A DNA stretch of 64,000 bases from assembly GCF_001632365.1 (NCBI RefSeq), contig NW_024468510.1:1554074-1618073 (forward strand). Direction: 5' to 3'. The translations under genes were made by a program, and so were the position numbers. How positions within the stretch are numbered: position 1 is the first letter of the stretch; every line of letters begins with the position of its first letter. Positions 24,980 through 35,973 of this stretch are shown in pieces. The notes below the pieces were generated by a model that worked only from the letters and a program-made list of their open reading frames with translations, ran no database searches and was not told the DNA's origin. This DNA comes from Laetiporus sulphureus 93-53. Its lineage: Eukaryota; Basidiomycota; Agaricomycetes; Polyporales; Laetiporaceae.

Positions 24980-26976
24980 ATGGCGTCCTCATCCAGTGCA
25001 TCACTCTCAGTGAAGAAGGACCTGACGGAAGAGCATGAGCATATCGAGGAGCAGCCTGTTGAAGCTGCCAGCATCAGCGAAGACGAAGAGTTTGGCGGCA
25101 CAGAAGCACGTAGAAAGCTGGAAAAGAAGTTGCTCAGGAAGCTGGACGCACGTATATCTATTCTCATTGTCATCTATATCCTCAACTATGTGAGTGAGGC
25201 GTTATACGACGAGCGATACCTACTGATATCGTGCAGATCGACCGAAATAATGCCTCGTAAGTGACCGTAACTCGACTCGAGCATAACTGATCATGTCGCG
25301 TTCCTTCATCACAGTGCCGCCCGACTGCGCGGATTCGAAGAAGACCTCCACCTTACTGGCGAACAGTTCGACACGCTCCTGAGTATTCTCTACGTTGGGT
25401 ATATTTTGATGCAGGTGCCTTCGTAAGTGCTAATCACCCGTTCACTCGGTACGTGCCAGGCTAACAATATGCAGTAATATGCTTTTGAACTATATCGGCA
25501 GGCCCTCAGTGTACCTACCGTGCTGTATGATTATTTGGGGGATGATATCCTGCCTCACAGGTACACACTCCTCCCTCTATTGTCCTATATGCGGCTCGCT
25601 CACCCATTCCACAGGCGTGACTACCGAGTATGACCTCCCACTAATTGTCTCCCTACCTTTCATTCATTCATTTCATCCGCAGCTTCGTCGGCGCACTCCT
25701 CACGCGATTTTTCCTCGGCTTCGTCGAGGCTGCCTTCTTCCCCGGCGCGCTCTTCCTTCTCTCCAAGTGGTACACGCGTGCCGAGCTCGGCGTGCGCACC
25801 GCGCTTCTCTCCTGCGGGAGCCTCATCAGCAATGCATTCGGCTCACTCATCGCGAGCGGCATCCTCGACAGCATGCAGGGCAAGTTAGGGCACTCAGCAT
25901 GGCGGTGCGTGCTCCACGATCCACTCACTTCCAGCCCATCTGAACCGTTCGACACATCCACAGATGGCTCTTTTACATCGAGGGCTCGCTCACGGTCTTC
26001 GTTGCCATTGTGGCTATCTTCGTGCTGCCCGATTTCCCCGCCACTTCGCACACGTGGCTGAGCCCACTTGAAGTGCGCCTCGCCGAGAAGCGCATGGAGG
26101 AGGACGCGGGCGTCGGCGATGAGGACCCCGTCGCCAAGTCGGACGGTCACTCGCACACCCAGCTCGAGGGCCTGCAGCTCGCACTGAGCGACTGGAAGGT
26201 GTGGCTCCTCGCACTTGCACTGACGAGCATGGTCGTCTCGCTCTCGTTCAACGCGTTCTTCCCGACGCTGACGGCGACGCTTGGCTTCGACACGACGGTC
26301 ACATTACTTTTATGTGCGCCGCCGTGGGCGCTTGCGACGATAGTTGCATTCGCGGTGGCGAGGTGCGCTGATTCCGCTGCCCGTTCGAGTGTTGGCAGGA
26401 AACTGACAATGATGCAATGATGTTAGACACTCGGATAAGGTGGGCGAGCGATTCTGGCACATCGCGATCCCGCTGTTCTTTGGCATCGTCGGATTTATCA
26501 TTGCCCTGTCCACGATGAACACCGCTGCGCGATACGTATCTCTGTGCGCGACTTTCTGTTTCATTTCGGACGTGCATTCATGCAAGCTGCATGAACCTTG
26601 CAGGTTCCTAATGGCTCAGTCGTATGCGGGCTTCATTACCTTCCTCGCCTGGGTGAGCAATTCGATACCGCGGCCGCCCGCGAAGCGCGCCGTCGCGCTC
26701 GCCTTCATCAACGCGTTCTCGCAGCTCGGGAATATCGCCGGCTCGTGAGTGCCCATTTTTACCAAGTGTTGACACAGGCTCATATACGCCGACAGGTACG
26801 TGTGGCCATCGAAATGGGGACTTTCGTACCGCTACTCGTATGCAATTTGTATTGCGGCAAACGGGATGTGCATCGTGCTGTGCTACGCATTCAAGAGGCA
26901 CTTAGAGCGGCTGAACGCGCGGATGGAGAGGGAGGAAGCGGAGGGGCGTGCCAGAGGGTTCCGGTACTTGACGTGA
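24980..26976 (+). CDS. MFS transporter, allantoate permease (Dal5)-like, copy 2
   Basis: This is the paralogue of the transporter at 19103-21050 and keeps the same order of motifs. It shares FVGALLTRFFLGFVEAAFFP, the GALFLLSKWY element, the MEEDAGVGDE loop, SLSFNAFFPTLTATLGFDTT, KRAVALAFINAFSQLGNIAG, YVWPSKWGLSYRYSY and the terminal GFRYLT. The N-terminus is acidic (MASSSSASLSVKKDLTEEHE) before helix one, ARISILIVIYILNY, and a mid-loop has a His-rich SDGHSHTQ insertion absent from copy 1. Introns fall at equivalent places. Stop TGA at 26974-26976. Substrate unknown; the ACS family carries organic anions. Confidence 0.93.
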
Positions 26977-27756
26977 ATAGATCGATGAACTTCTATATAC
27001 GACTACATGACGATATGCACGACACGAATGTGCATTGAGAACGCAGATAGGGAGTGCGAAACTGGTAACGATGCATCTGTGTGCTAAGTCCACCGGCAAA
27101 ATGCAAGTGGCTCACGCAGCATGGACGAGTGATCACTGTAACAAGTGTCATGTTAACGGCGGTTGCACCGACCCTTGCATGACCCGGAATGTTGTTGGAA
27201 GAATGGTCCTCCGTCGTCAAACGTGTCAAGGGCTAATCAGCTGAACGTCGGACCTCATCCGCTCCCGCCTCAACAGCAGCAGTCCATTTAAGCCGGTCGA
27301 TCATGCGTGCGTTCCCCATAGGCCGATTCCTACGCAGCACGTTGCTGATAAACCTTCATATCGAGCGGTAGGGTGGGAAGACGCTGATGAGAAGAGGGAA
27401 TAAGCATTGCGATCCGGCAGGATCTCTCGCACGTTCGACCAGCAGTGAGATAGGTAAATTGCACGTGTATCCGAGCAGAAAAGCAGTCGTTCCGAGGACA
27501 GAGATATTCGGAGATGGGTACAGCACAGAAGCAAGCGAGGAGCGGAGTCGAGCTCGATATAGCCAGCGTTTTGCACCAGATACGACAGCGGCTTTTACAC
27601 GGCGGAATGGGGGCATTGGGGATGGTCCAGCTGAGCACGAGCGTACTCGGGGCGGTGCCGGACGGAGCAAGGTTGAGCATATTTTACAGGAAGATACCAG
27701 CGCGCGTTCGGGACGAATACAAGAGGGAGCGGGAGGAACAAACCTAACAGACGACG
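26977..27756. other. Intergenic, promoter of the Nem1-like gene
   Basis: About 780 bases between two plus-strand genes. Open frames on both strands overlap (27356-27913 minus is mainly antisense to the next gene). No gene is supported. Confidence 0.5.
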
Positions 27757-29512
27757 ATGGGAGAAAGCAACTCGCCTGAACGCGAAGACGACGCACGCTA
27801 CACGCGACTCTGGTCCGTCCGCCACCGTCTCCGTGACCTGTTCCCGTCTCGTCCCACATCTCCCACAATTCATTTCCTGCTCGCTTTTCTGGACCTCCTG
27901 CTCGCGGCAGCATTCACTAGCGTCGGCGAGACGCAGATGAATTCGCTCGCCTACCTGTCGCGCCAGTTCGATGTGCTAGCCTCTCCACGCGCGCCACCGT
28001 CTACGCCTGCTTCTGAAGTACCGCCGTCTGTCGCTGGAGAGACCAGATCTGGCCGAGCGAGGTCATGGTCGACCAAGACGTTCCGCGTGCCCTCTCCTGG
28101 TGGATCGCCTGAGAGGTCGTGGACACTGAAGCGGTCTCTTTCGTCACCTGCGGTCAATGCTATTGCATCCGTAAACGAGCCGGGACCATATTTCCCTCGA
28201 CGCTTGTCTACAGCATCACCGACACAGGCAGCTCGGTCTTCCTCTCGACGTCCGTCTCTATCGCAGACAGAGAAGGCAACACGGCCAAAGACTGCTTCTG
28301 AAAGCATCCTCCGAAGTTTACTCTTCGTGCGCATCATCCTGCAATTCTGGCATGCCATCTGCGTTGCTTGGCGATCGTTAACGAGGCAAGAGCCGGCGCG
28401 TGTATTGGAGGAAGTTGCAGTAGAGGATGTCTCAGACGAAGAGAAGGACACTGAAGACGAGAGTAAGGACGAGAAACCTGTATCATTAGACCATCTAGAG
28501 TCGCCCTTCCAGCCAGCAATCCCACCACCACCATTGCATCCGTCACCACCACCACCACCGCCTGCAATCTTTCCTCCAGGACCACCTGGTCTTACTGTCA
28601 GTCATCCGCTCTCGGACACAACGTCTCCTCAGGAACCTCAGGCTAGTGTACAAACCGCACCCACATCTTCCCCATCTTCTCCGGCGGATCTATCTACACC
28701 ACAACATGTCCAGGCTCCATCCCGCACATCAACTCCCAGTGTGGCGGCGCATAAGAAACCATTCCACCTCCTCCCGAAGACACTCGTACTGGACCTTGAC
28801 GAGACGTTGATACATTCGACCTCGAGACCGATGCATTCCGGCTCGAGCGGCGGCGGCTTGTTAGGTATTTTCGGACGCGGTAACAAGGGTGCAGGGCATG
28901 TTGTGGAGGTGGTGTTGGGTGGACGCAGCACGTTATACCATGTGTACAAACGGCCTTTTGTGGATTATTTCCTTAGAAAGGTCAGTCTGCCGCGACTACT
29001 GTCGGACGATGTGTCGATATTGCCTTTAGGTATCGGGGTGGTACACGCTCGTGGTGTTCACGGCATCTATGCAAGAATACGCCGACCCCGTTATCGACTG
29101 GCTAGACGCCGGGCGGGGAATCCTGACCCGGCGCTTCTTCAGAGAGGTGTGTACCAGATTATCGATAGGTTGCCTTACTTACGCAGAAGGATGGCCCTTT
29201 CCCCCAGTCGTGTACGCAACTTCCGAACGGTTCATACACGAAAGATCTTTCAATTGTTGAAGCCGACTTGGCTCGAGTCTGTCTAATCGACAATTCACCT
29301 GCATGTTATAGTGTCAATGAAGGTTAGCGCTGTATAGCTGTGTCTATGCGTCATTCCTGAATCTTCCACTTTTTGTAGCCAACGGCGTTCCTATAGAGGG
29401 ATGGACGCATGACCCACACGATGAAGCACTGCTTGACCTGCTACCCGTTCTTGATTCACTACGCTTCACGAGTGATGTACGCCGAGTACTCGGTATCCGT
29501 GGTTTCACATGA
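27757..29512 (+). CDS. Nem1/CTDNEP1-type phosphatase
   Basis: HAD-family protein phosphatase of the nuclear envelope and ER. In yeast the Nem1-Spo7 complex dephosphorylates the lipin Pah1. The N-terminal half is long and disordered, with two hydrophobic stretches ([20 protein letters not shown] and [20 protein letters not shown]), an acidic part ([16 protein letters not shown]) and poly-proline runs near 28525-28580. The catalytic domain starts [17 protein letters not shown], with both Asp of DxDET. It continues with [48 protein letters not shown], the second acidic motif VCLIDNSP, and the hallmark [19 protein letters not shown]. It ends [10 protein letters not shown] with TGA 29510-29512. 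A Gly-rich insertion ([18 protein letters not shown]) sits just after the active site, as in fungal Nem1. Confidence 0.93.
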
Positions 29513-30019
29513 CGCAGCGACGATTCCCCTCACCTATAGGCACTTCAACTTCTTGGTAGAGCATATCTTGCATGGACTTACGAAGGTGTATCGAGTCGCT
29601 ATTTTTATCCGGGTTCCGTTTTGCTGAAAGTTGCATTGTCGTCTGCTGATTATAACCCCATAACTTACAACACTACCCTTGTCATTCACATCGCAATCAA
29701 GCACAACCTCAGCAAACTTGCATGTTTATTGCTTAATGACTCTTCCCTGGTGTACATGTATATGTACGTACATAGTTGCCTTGCTTTGACCTGTTCGCGT
29801 CCAAGTCCCTCTAGTCGACGGCTGACGTCGCTCATCCGACGAATGATATAAGAAATGCAGGGGACGTACAATGTCACATCATAGCGGTGATAGCACTAAT
29901 AAAACACACGAAACAGGAGAAAGAAAAGGCCCGGCATTATAATGTAACGGCAACAGCAGATTAGTCAAGAGACACGTCAGGAAAGAATGGGGGAGAGGCG
30001 ATGTGCATGAATGGGTATA
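29513..30019. other. Convergent intergenic region
   Basis: About 500 bases between the Nem1-like and Snf7-like stop codons. It is AT-rich compared with the neighbouring exons. No gene is seen. Confidence 0.5.
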
Positions 30020-30910
30020 CTACATCGCCAGCGCTGCCTGTAACTCTTTGAGCTGCGCCTCCTCATCGTCCTCGAGTGCAACCGGTTGCCGCCCTGATGT
30101 ACCTGTCAACCTGAATTCATACATCTGCTGCCAGAAGTACACACCTTCCTCCACTTTGCTCGGACCTGCGGGCAGATGCAATGGCACATGATCTGCACCC
30201 ATGAGCCTCTCGTTCAACTCATCTTGCTCGATATCAGCCAATTCAGCCTTCAGGTCCTCCTAAAACCACCCGTTAGATACGGAAAGCTCGTGTGATTAGT
30301 ATGGATGACAGACCTCGTCGATGTCCACGCCGGAATATGTGGCTGCCGAGATGGCTTCTGAGACTTCGTTCGCCAGTTGCGTCTGCTCCTGGATCTCAGC
30401 CATCGTCGTATCCACCTTGTCAATTGTTCTATGAACATACGTCAGTAGCCAAGCATGACGATATGCGCACGCCGTACAGCCTGCCGTGGATGTCCTTCAG
30501 AGCACCGCTCGCTTTCTTCATCGCCGCCATAGTCTCCGCATTGAAGCTCGCCGACTCTAGGGTATTTACCTGCATCTCGAGCTGGAAACGTGTGCCCTGC
30601 AGTCGTTCGAGCTCCTGCTCCGTCGCCTTCTTTCGTCTCAGAGCGGCAGTGGCAGCTGCGGAGGTGATAGGACAGGGTACCGCACAGTTGAGTTGTCCGA
30701 CCGTCAGCTACACACGGATGCCCACTCACCAGGCTTGTTCGTAACAGCGTTCGCCCTCGCCTTTCTCATCTCCTCATCGATCTTCCTCTGCAGGTACTCC
30801 TCCTTCTTGTCTATCAACTGCAGCTGCTGCCGCAGCGTGACAATCGCATCTCGTGAGGATTGCTTTGTATCGCGGCGCCCGCCAAAGTAGCTCATAAAGC
30901 TGGCCATCAT
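30020..30910 (-). CDS. snf7: Snf7/Vps32 (CHMP4-type) ESCRT-III subunit
   Basis: Core filament subunit of ESCRT-III, working at endosomes in multivesicular body formation and in membrane repair. It begins MMASFMSYFGGRRDTKQSSR, with the charged helix DAIVTLRQQLQLIDKKEEYL next. Then come KIDEEMRKARANAVTNK, AALRRKKATEQELERLQGTR, VNTLESASFNAETMAAMKKA, VDTTMAEIQEQTQLANEVSE and the acidic C-terminal half with DIDEEDLKAELAELEQDELNERL. The end, QLKELQAALAM, is the amphipathic terminal helix expected for Bro1 binding. Length is about 230 residues in four exons, the usual size. A second Met lies at 30907 and a third at 30895, so the exact start is open. Confidence 0.93.
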
Positions 30911-31250
30911 ATTGCTCTGCCCGTGCGGCTCAGGTGCGGATATAGGTTGTGCGCAGAGTATAAGTTGAACACGATCTAAGGGAAGGGTAGCGGAGAAGGA
31001 GTTCGGCGCGTGAGCGTGACGCGGCGAGCACTAGCACTGAGGCCCGTTAGGTCACTCGATTGTCTCGATTAGGCAACCGTACTGGTTGCTGTGGCACACT
31101 CGCAGAGTTAGAGACACACGGGCGACTTCATTCAAAATAACGCAACAAGTACACGAGAAGGCTATGCTAGTCAGACAACAATAACTGATAGGACAAGGGG
31201 GAAAACCAGGAACAGTCGGAACAAAAGAGCAAGCGAGCAAGCTTGAAGTA

Positions 31251-32693
31251 TCACCGATCCTTCTTGGTTTCCTCGTCCAAGTCATCGCCACTGCGTGATG
31301 TGGGTAAACCCGTACTTCATCGTCAGAAAAACACACTCACTCTTCGTCATCGCTGCGTGAGTCTTCAGCGCCCTGGCCGCTGACCACTCTCCAAGCAACC
31401 CGACAGATCATCCAGAACCACATGATCTGGATCACCTGCAGAGACGTTAGCCCAGCAAGAAGGCCGGCTGAAAAAATACGTACCTGTAGCATCGAAAGGA
31501 GGACAAGGAAGCCCGAAAAGATTTCCCTAGTCGTGTAAAAACCGTGCTCGACGTCCAAGCGTGGAGGTATAGTGTTCATAGCAGTGTATGTAGAGATGAT
31601 GACGAGAATGAATAATGCATGTCGCGTTACGGCCCATGAGATCATAAACCAGACGAATGTCACATCGCAAAGGGTAGAGAGCGACAGATAGCGGAACATT
31701 TTCGCGAGCTTGACGAATGATCAGACTACGCAAGCCGACGAATTGGCTTTACTACTCACCGGCAAGAATATGTCACACCAGTCCGTGATCATCAATATCA
31801 GACAACCCACGCGCGTGAAGTTGAAGAAGTAGCTCGCGACCATGAGAGCAACTGTGATAATATGGTGCGTCATCATTTGCCAGTGATCCTTGCGACGAGC
31901 CTCAGCATTGAGGATTAGTATTTGATGACAGTAGAAAGCGGTTTGCAGGAGATAGTAGAACTTGAGAGGAGCAGCGAGGGGTATATGAGGATAACTTGTC
32001 CACACATCTATGGGATTGAGGATTTTCGTAGGTAGATTGCTGTGAACATACTACGCGAATCGTCAGGCGCGCGATTACTGCAAGTCGTGGAAGGTACTGA
32101 CCACGCCTAGGGACCACAAACAGGAGTAGTATATCACGGGCCAGCCTTGTTCAGCGAAGCGGAGCACACTTCTGTGTATTTTCTTGGCCTGTTTTCGCGA
32201 GATCACCACACCGCTCACATATACGGTATGTCCATTCTCGTTGGCATACACTGCATGCCCATTGCCGTTCGCGACGCCGTTGGCCTTTCCGTTGACGACG
32301 ATGTGGCCGTTGGCTTCCCCGATTCTATTTGCCACGCCGTTCGCCTTCCCCATTCCATTTGCCACGCCGTTCACCTTCCCTACTCCATTCGTCGCGCCAT
32401 TCGCCTTTCCGTTCCCATTTGCCGCTGCACGCTTGGCTTGCAGGCTGAGCCTCAAATCCCGCGTCAACTTCCAACTGCAGAAAGGCTCCAGGATCCATAG
32501 ACGCGCCACGTCACGTAGGACGGCCATCACGGCGATAAAGGTGATGATGAGACAACCATCTAGCAAGCCATTCTTGTAGTACGAGGCGTTCGGAAACGAG
32601 TCCGGCGCTGCCGGGGGAGCCGTTGGGTATGAGAGCGTAAAGAAAGGAATGAGATACGACGGAAGCCACTCTGGGGCCTGTTGGACGTTCATA
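31251..32693 (-). CDS. Ceramide synthase, TLC domain (Lag1/Lac1 type)
   Basis: Integral ER enzyme that N-acylates sphingoid bases. The first part (MNVQQAPEWLPSYLIPFFTL) and the hydrophobic LLDGCLIITFIAVMAVLRDV precede a cytosolic segment with a Gly-Asn-Ala repeat (listed separately). The TLC domain has QAKKIHRSVLRFAEQGWPVIYYS, WTSYPHIPLAAPLKFYYLLQ, the catalytic HWQMMTHHIITVAL double His, RVGCLILMITDWCDIFLP with its Asp pair, and VTFVWFMISWAVTRHALF. The C-terminus is acidic: AEDSRSDDE is joined over a small intron (about 31287-31337) to DGDDLDEETKKDR, as in yeast Lag1. The ATG at 32693 is the first Met; TTG at 32722 would not be used. Confidence 0.93.
32271..32420 (-). repeat. In-frame 30-base minisatellite inside ceramide synthase
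   Basis: Five back-to-back 30-base units (32271, 32301, 32331, 32361, 32391) encode ten-residue repeats of the type NGVGKVNGVA / NGMGKANGVA / NRIGEANGHI. The three units from 32331 are the most alike. It lies in the cytosolic loop between the first membrane helix and the TLC domain, so length changes in multiples of ten residues would keep the frame. Confidence 0.88.
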
Positions 32694-33198
32694 GCAGACG
32701 GCGTGAGCGTGTACCACGTCAATGTTTCATAAGAAGTCCAAAGACGCGTCCGTTAGGATTTGAGACGCGACACGACGTCTGCAATCGTGAGCAGGCCTGT
32801 TTAACGCGTCGAAGCGAATAGTGAGCCGAACTCTACGATCGCGGAGGAGTAACTCACAGCGGACAGCGGTGAGGCAGTGGGAGAGGGTCGGAAGGAGATC
32901 GTGTTGTTGACCTTCCTGACACCTGTTCCTTAGCGCCCCAGGGAAAATTGTTGAGAACGTGTGTGCGTGCACAGCAACCCCTGCCCTGATGGCTCCGGTC
33001 CCGGCCGGCGTTGCCGACGCGCTCCTGCGTGATGTGCCGGCAAACAGCCCGAAAGAGCGCCGGAGCGTGACATGACAACAAAGAAAAACCGTGGGAAGAG
33101 AGCATATTCGGCTAAACACCCACGTCCAGATTCAGAGATTCAGGCATCAACACCTACGACGCCAACTTCAGCTCATCTTCAACCTGCTTGCTCCCACC
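32694..33198. other. Divergent promoter region, ceramide synthase / RRM protein
   Basis: Head-to-head spacing of about 500 bases without a gene. A pyrimidine- and CA-rich leader precedes the ATG at 33199. Confidence 0.5.
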
Positions 33199-34180
33199 AT
33201 GTCGACCACGCAGCCAAACGCGACCTTGTACGTCCATAACCTGAATGACAAGGTCAACAAGCAAGAGCTACGCACACAGCTGTATGCGCTCTTCACGACG
33301 TATGGGCGGGTCATCGACATCGTCGCCATGAAGGGCGCGAAAATGCGGGGGCAAGCCTTCCTCGTGTTCGACGACCTGGCGGGCGCGACCACGGCCATGC
33401 GTGCCTGCGAAGGTACTGTGTTTTATGACAAACCGATGGTGCGCCATCCATCTAAGAGCCGCTGCGTTTGGAAGTCGTTGATGCGAATAAGCCCTGAATG
33501 GACGCGTCCCACAGCGGATCGAGTATGCGAAGAACAAGTCGTATGCGACCCTACAGCGCGAAGATCCCAACTTCATTCCGCCGGAGGCAGTGCAAGCGAA
33601 GATCCTCCCAGTGACTAACGGCCGACAGGCGAACGGTACGGCGGGCGAAAAGCGGTCACGCGAGGAGGAGATGGGCGAGGATGGGCGAGGAACGAAGAGG
33701 GAGAAAAATGACTATGAGGACGATGAGGAGATGGAGATTGAAGATGATGAGGAGGGCGCGAAGCAGGCCTCCGCGGACGTCGACGGTATCTATTTCAACA
33801 TGGTTCTTCTTCAGGATTCTGATATGTTCCGTCTGTTGCAGCGTCAGGTGTCATGCCCACGGTCGTACAATACCAGTCCGCTCGGTTGCTGTGTACAAAT
33901 CTACCGCAAGAGGTCACGGATGATGTGCTTTCTGTCCTATTTCAACAGTGCGTCGTGACCTTTATACCGGCGGCGATAGTCTTTATATCGGAGATTGTAC
34001 AGATATCAAGGCTTCCAATCAACGCACGTCGCACAGTCGCCAACACCAAATGCGGCAGGTCAGAAAGTCAAAATGGCACAGGTGTTGTTCGACTCGTCGG
34101 AGCTTGCGTCGGTCGCAAAAGAGGCTTTGGATGGCTTCGCGCTGAAGAAGGGATGGGTGATGTCTGTTGCGTATATTTGA
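33199..34180 (+). CDS. U1A/U2B''-type spliceosomal RRM protein
   Basis: RNA-binding subunit of U1 or U2 snRNP. RRM1 has RNP2 as TLYVHNLND and RNP1 as MRGQAFLVF, preceded by VNKQELRTQLYALFTTYGRV and followed by IEYAKNKSYATLQREDPNF, all signatures of the U1A/U2B''/SNF group. A charged linker follows (KRSREEEMGEDGRGTKREKN, then an Asp/Glu run). A second RRM begins ARLLCTNLPQEVTDDVLSVL and ends QVLFDSSELASVAKEALDGF with WVMSVAYI at the stop 34178-34180. One such protein may serve both snRNPs in many fungi, so U1A versus U2B'' is left open. Internal introns separate MRIEYAK from the first exon and split RRM2. Confidence 0.9.
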
Positions 34181-34306
34181 CCTCTTGTTCTCTGCTCGTT
34201 CTGTTTTCCGCAATCTCATCAAGCATGCTCATACGTTTCCATGCGTTGGTTTTGTTGAAACTACAGTATCGTACACTTGTCGACGCCCGACTTTCCACAC
34301 AGTCCC

Positions 34307-35211
34307 TCAAGCTGTCAGAGCCTTTTGGATGGCCTCACCAACACCCTTCGCAGACGCAGGGTTTTGGCCGGTGATCAGTTTCCCATCAACCACGACGTGC
34401 ACCTGGAAATACAAAGTCAACGTGGTGCGCCACATTGTCATCCAGATGGACACGTACCCCCCATGGTTCCGCGGCCTTCTCATAGGCGCCACCGAGCTGC
34501 TTGATCCTGTCTTCCACAAGGAAGGGAATGTCCTAAAGCAAATTTGCAATGAGTATTGTTCCAGTACCGTAGCAGCGCTGCTGTGGACGCACCTTTACTT
34601 TGTTAACCTGTACCTCTTCGGTGTCCGAGAAGCATGTCGCCTTCCGTCCGCTGAAGATCGGCGCGCCTTGTCTGTCCGTCACGCCGACGAGCGCTCTGCG
34701 CGAGAGATGTCAGAATGCCTCATACGCCGAGTGATACTAGCTTCACTCACGCGGGTCCGTGGCAGACGGCAGACGTGACCTTGCCGGCGCGCCAGAACTC
34801 CGAGGCGAGCTTGATGTTCACGGGGTCCGTCGCGAGGTCGAGCACGGGCCCGTGCCCGCCGACATAGAAGACCGCGTCATATTCGGCGGAGTTTACTTCG
34901 GAGAGCTTCTTTGCGCTCGCGAGCTGCTTCTTTACGGTCTCGTCCTGCAGGAAGCGGACGCTCTCGTCGTCCTTGAACATCCGCACGCTGTCTTCGTCCA
35001 CGGGCGGGTTGGGCCCTTTCGGAGAGGCGAAGTCGATGGTGTGGTGCGGGGCGAGCACTGCGAGCACGTATTTCAGTTCGATAGGAGGAAGTGAATCTGG
35101 CCGATGCGATTCACCATAGTACGGGTGGGCGGCCTCGGGGAGGTACCAGCCCGTCTGTGCGCCGGTAAGCGTCTTGTTGGCAGACGTGAACACGAACAGG
35201 ATGCGGCCCAT
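34307..35211 (-). CDS. DJ-1/PfpI family protein, Hsp31-like (glyoxalase III type)
   Basis: Members of this class act as glutathione-independent glyoxalases or stress chaperones. The protein starts MGRILFVFTSANKTLTGAQTG with WYLPEAAHPYY next. FASPKGPNPPVDEDS, YDAVFYVGGHGPVLDLA and the nucleophile elbow SAVCHGPA (catalytic Cys, followed by an intron) are all present. The C-terminal part includes GRKATCFSDTEEVQ, IPFLVEDRIKQLGG and HVVVDGKLITGQNPASAKGV. This arrangement, with the LPE motif and GGHGP, is that of the Hsp31 subgroup and not of the short animal DJ-1 type. Stop at 34307-34309. The 3' end lies 126 bases from the convergent RRM gene. Confidence 0.92.
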
Positions 35212-35313
35212 GACAGTGAGGTGACCGGGGATGGATTAGATAGACAGACTGGAGCTACAGAGACAACTGAGGCAAACGGTCGTTCGGAGAAACCTACAGC
35301 GTGGAGCGTGCTG

Positions 35314-35320
35314 TATATAT
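35314..35320 (-). promoter_or_regulatory. TATA-like element upstream of the Hsp31-like gene
   Basis: A TATATA run lies about 100 bases before the ATG at 35211, a usual distance for a fungal TATA box on the minus strand. It is a sequence match only. Confidence 0.35.
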
Positions 35321-35502
35321 GCGCACCCTGAGTGCTTTGTCAGATCACCCCTTTGCGTCATGGAGTGGAAGGGGCGAGATCGACAAGGAAGGGACGGATA
35401 AAGCTTTATTAAAGCATTGGGCGTGACTATAACTAACGTGCAAGCAGAGCATGAAAGGTTCACACCCCCTGGCGTGCGCGATAGCATGCCGACGAAGACG
35501 AA

Positions 35503-35536
35503 GCGCTGGTGGCGCTCCACACTTTGCCACCAGCGC
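35503..35536. repeat. Perfect 11-base inverted repeat
   Basis: GCGCTGGTGGC at 35503-35513 is matched by GCCACCAGCGC at 35526-35536 with a 12-base spacer. It lies in the space between two divergent genes. Confidence 0.8.
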
Positions 35537-35973
35537 GTCGGGCGGCTATTAATGGCACGCGGCGCGTTTAAGACTTCGCACGTGTGCTTCACAGCTACTT
35601 GAAGCTAAACCGGCGCGGGCTGTCAGTTAATATTTGTGTCCTGAAAATATCTCGCGATCCCGTTCACCTACAACTCGCGTCGGACGTCCGACCGCACGCC
35701 ATTATCCTGTCGATCAACTGCCTCGGGCCACAAGGAGCGCATTCAATCGCCCTCCGAGTCGACGGGGAAGACTTCTGAAAGAGGTACTCTACGAGCAAGT
35801 ACGGTATCACGCTTTACTACTTCACCCAGATAACGATCTGCGCACGCACGTGCCCAAGCGACGAGCGCGCGAAACGTTAACGTCCAACTCGCCGGCCACC
35901 ACGCTTGATACCAACCGTTCCCGGGGCTGGATCACCAAGATACCCTCCTCTCCATTAAATATATAGAGACAGA

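Larger units (their letters stand above)
35212..35973. other. Divergent promoter region, Hsp31-like / Mob1
   Basis: About 760 bases without a gene. It holds a perfect 11-base inverted repeat at 35503-35536, listed separately, and an AT-rich stretch just before the Mob1 ATG. Confidence 0.5.
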
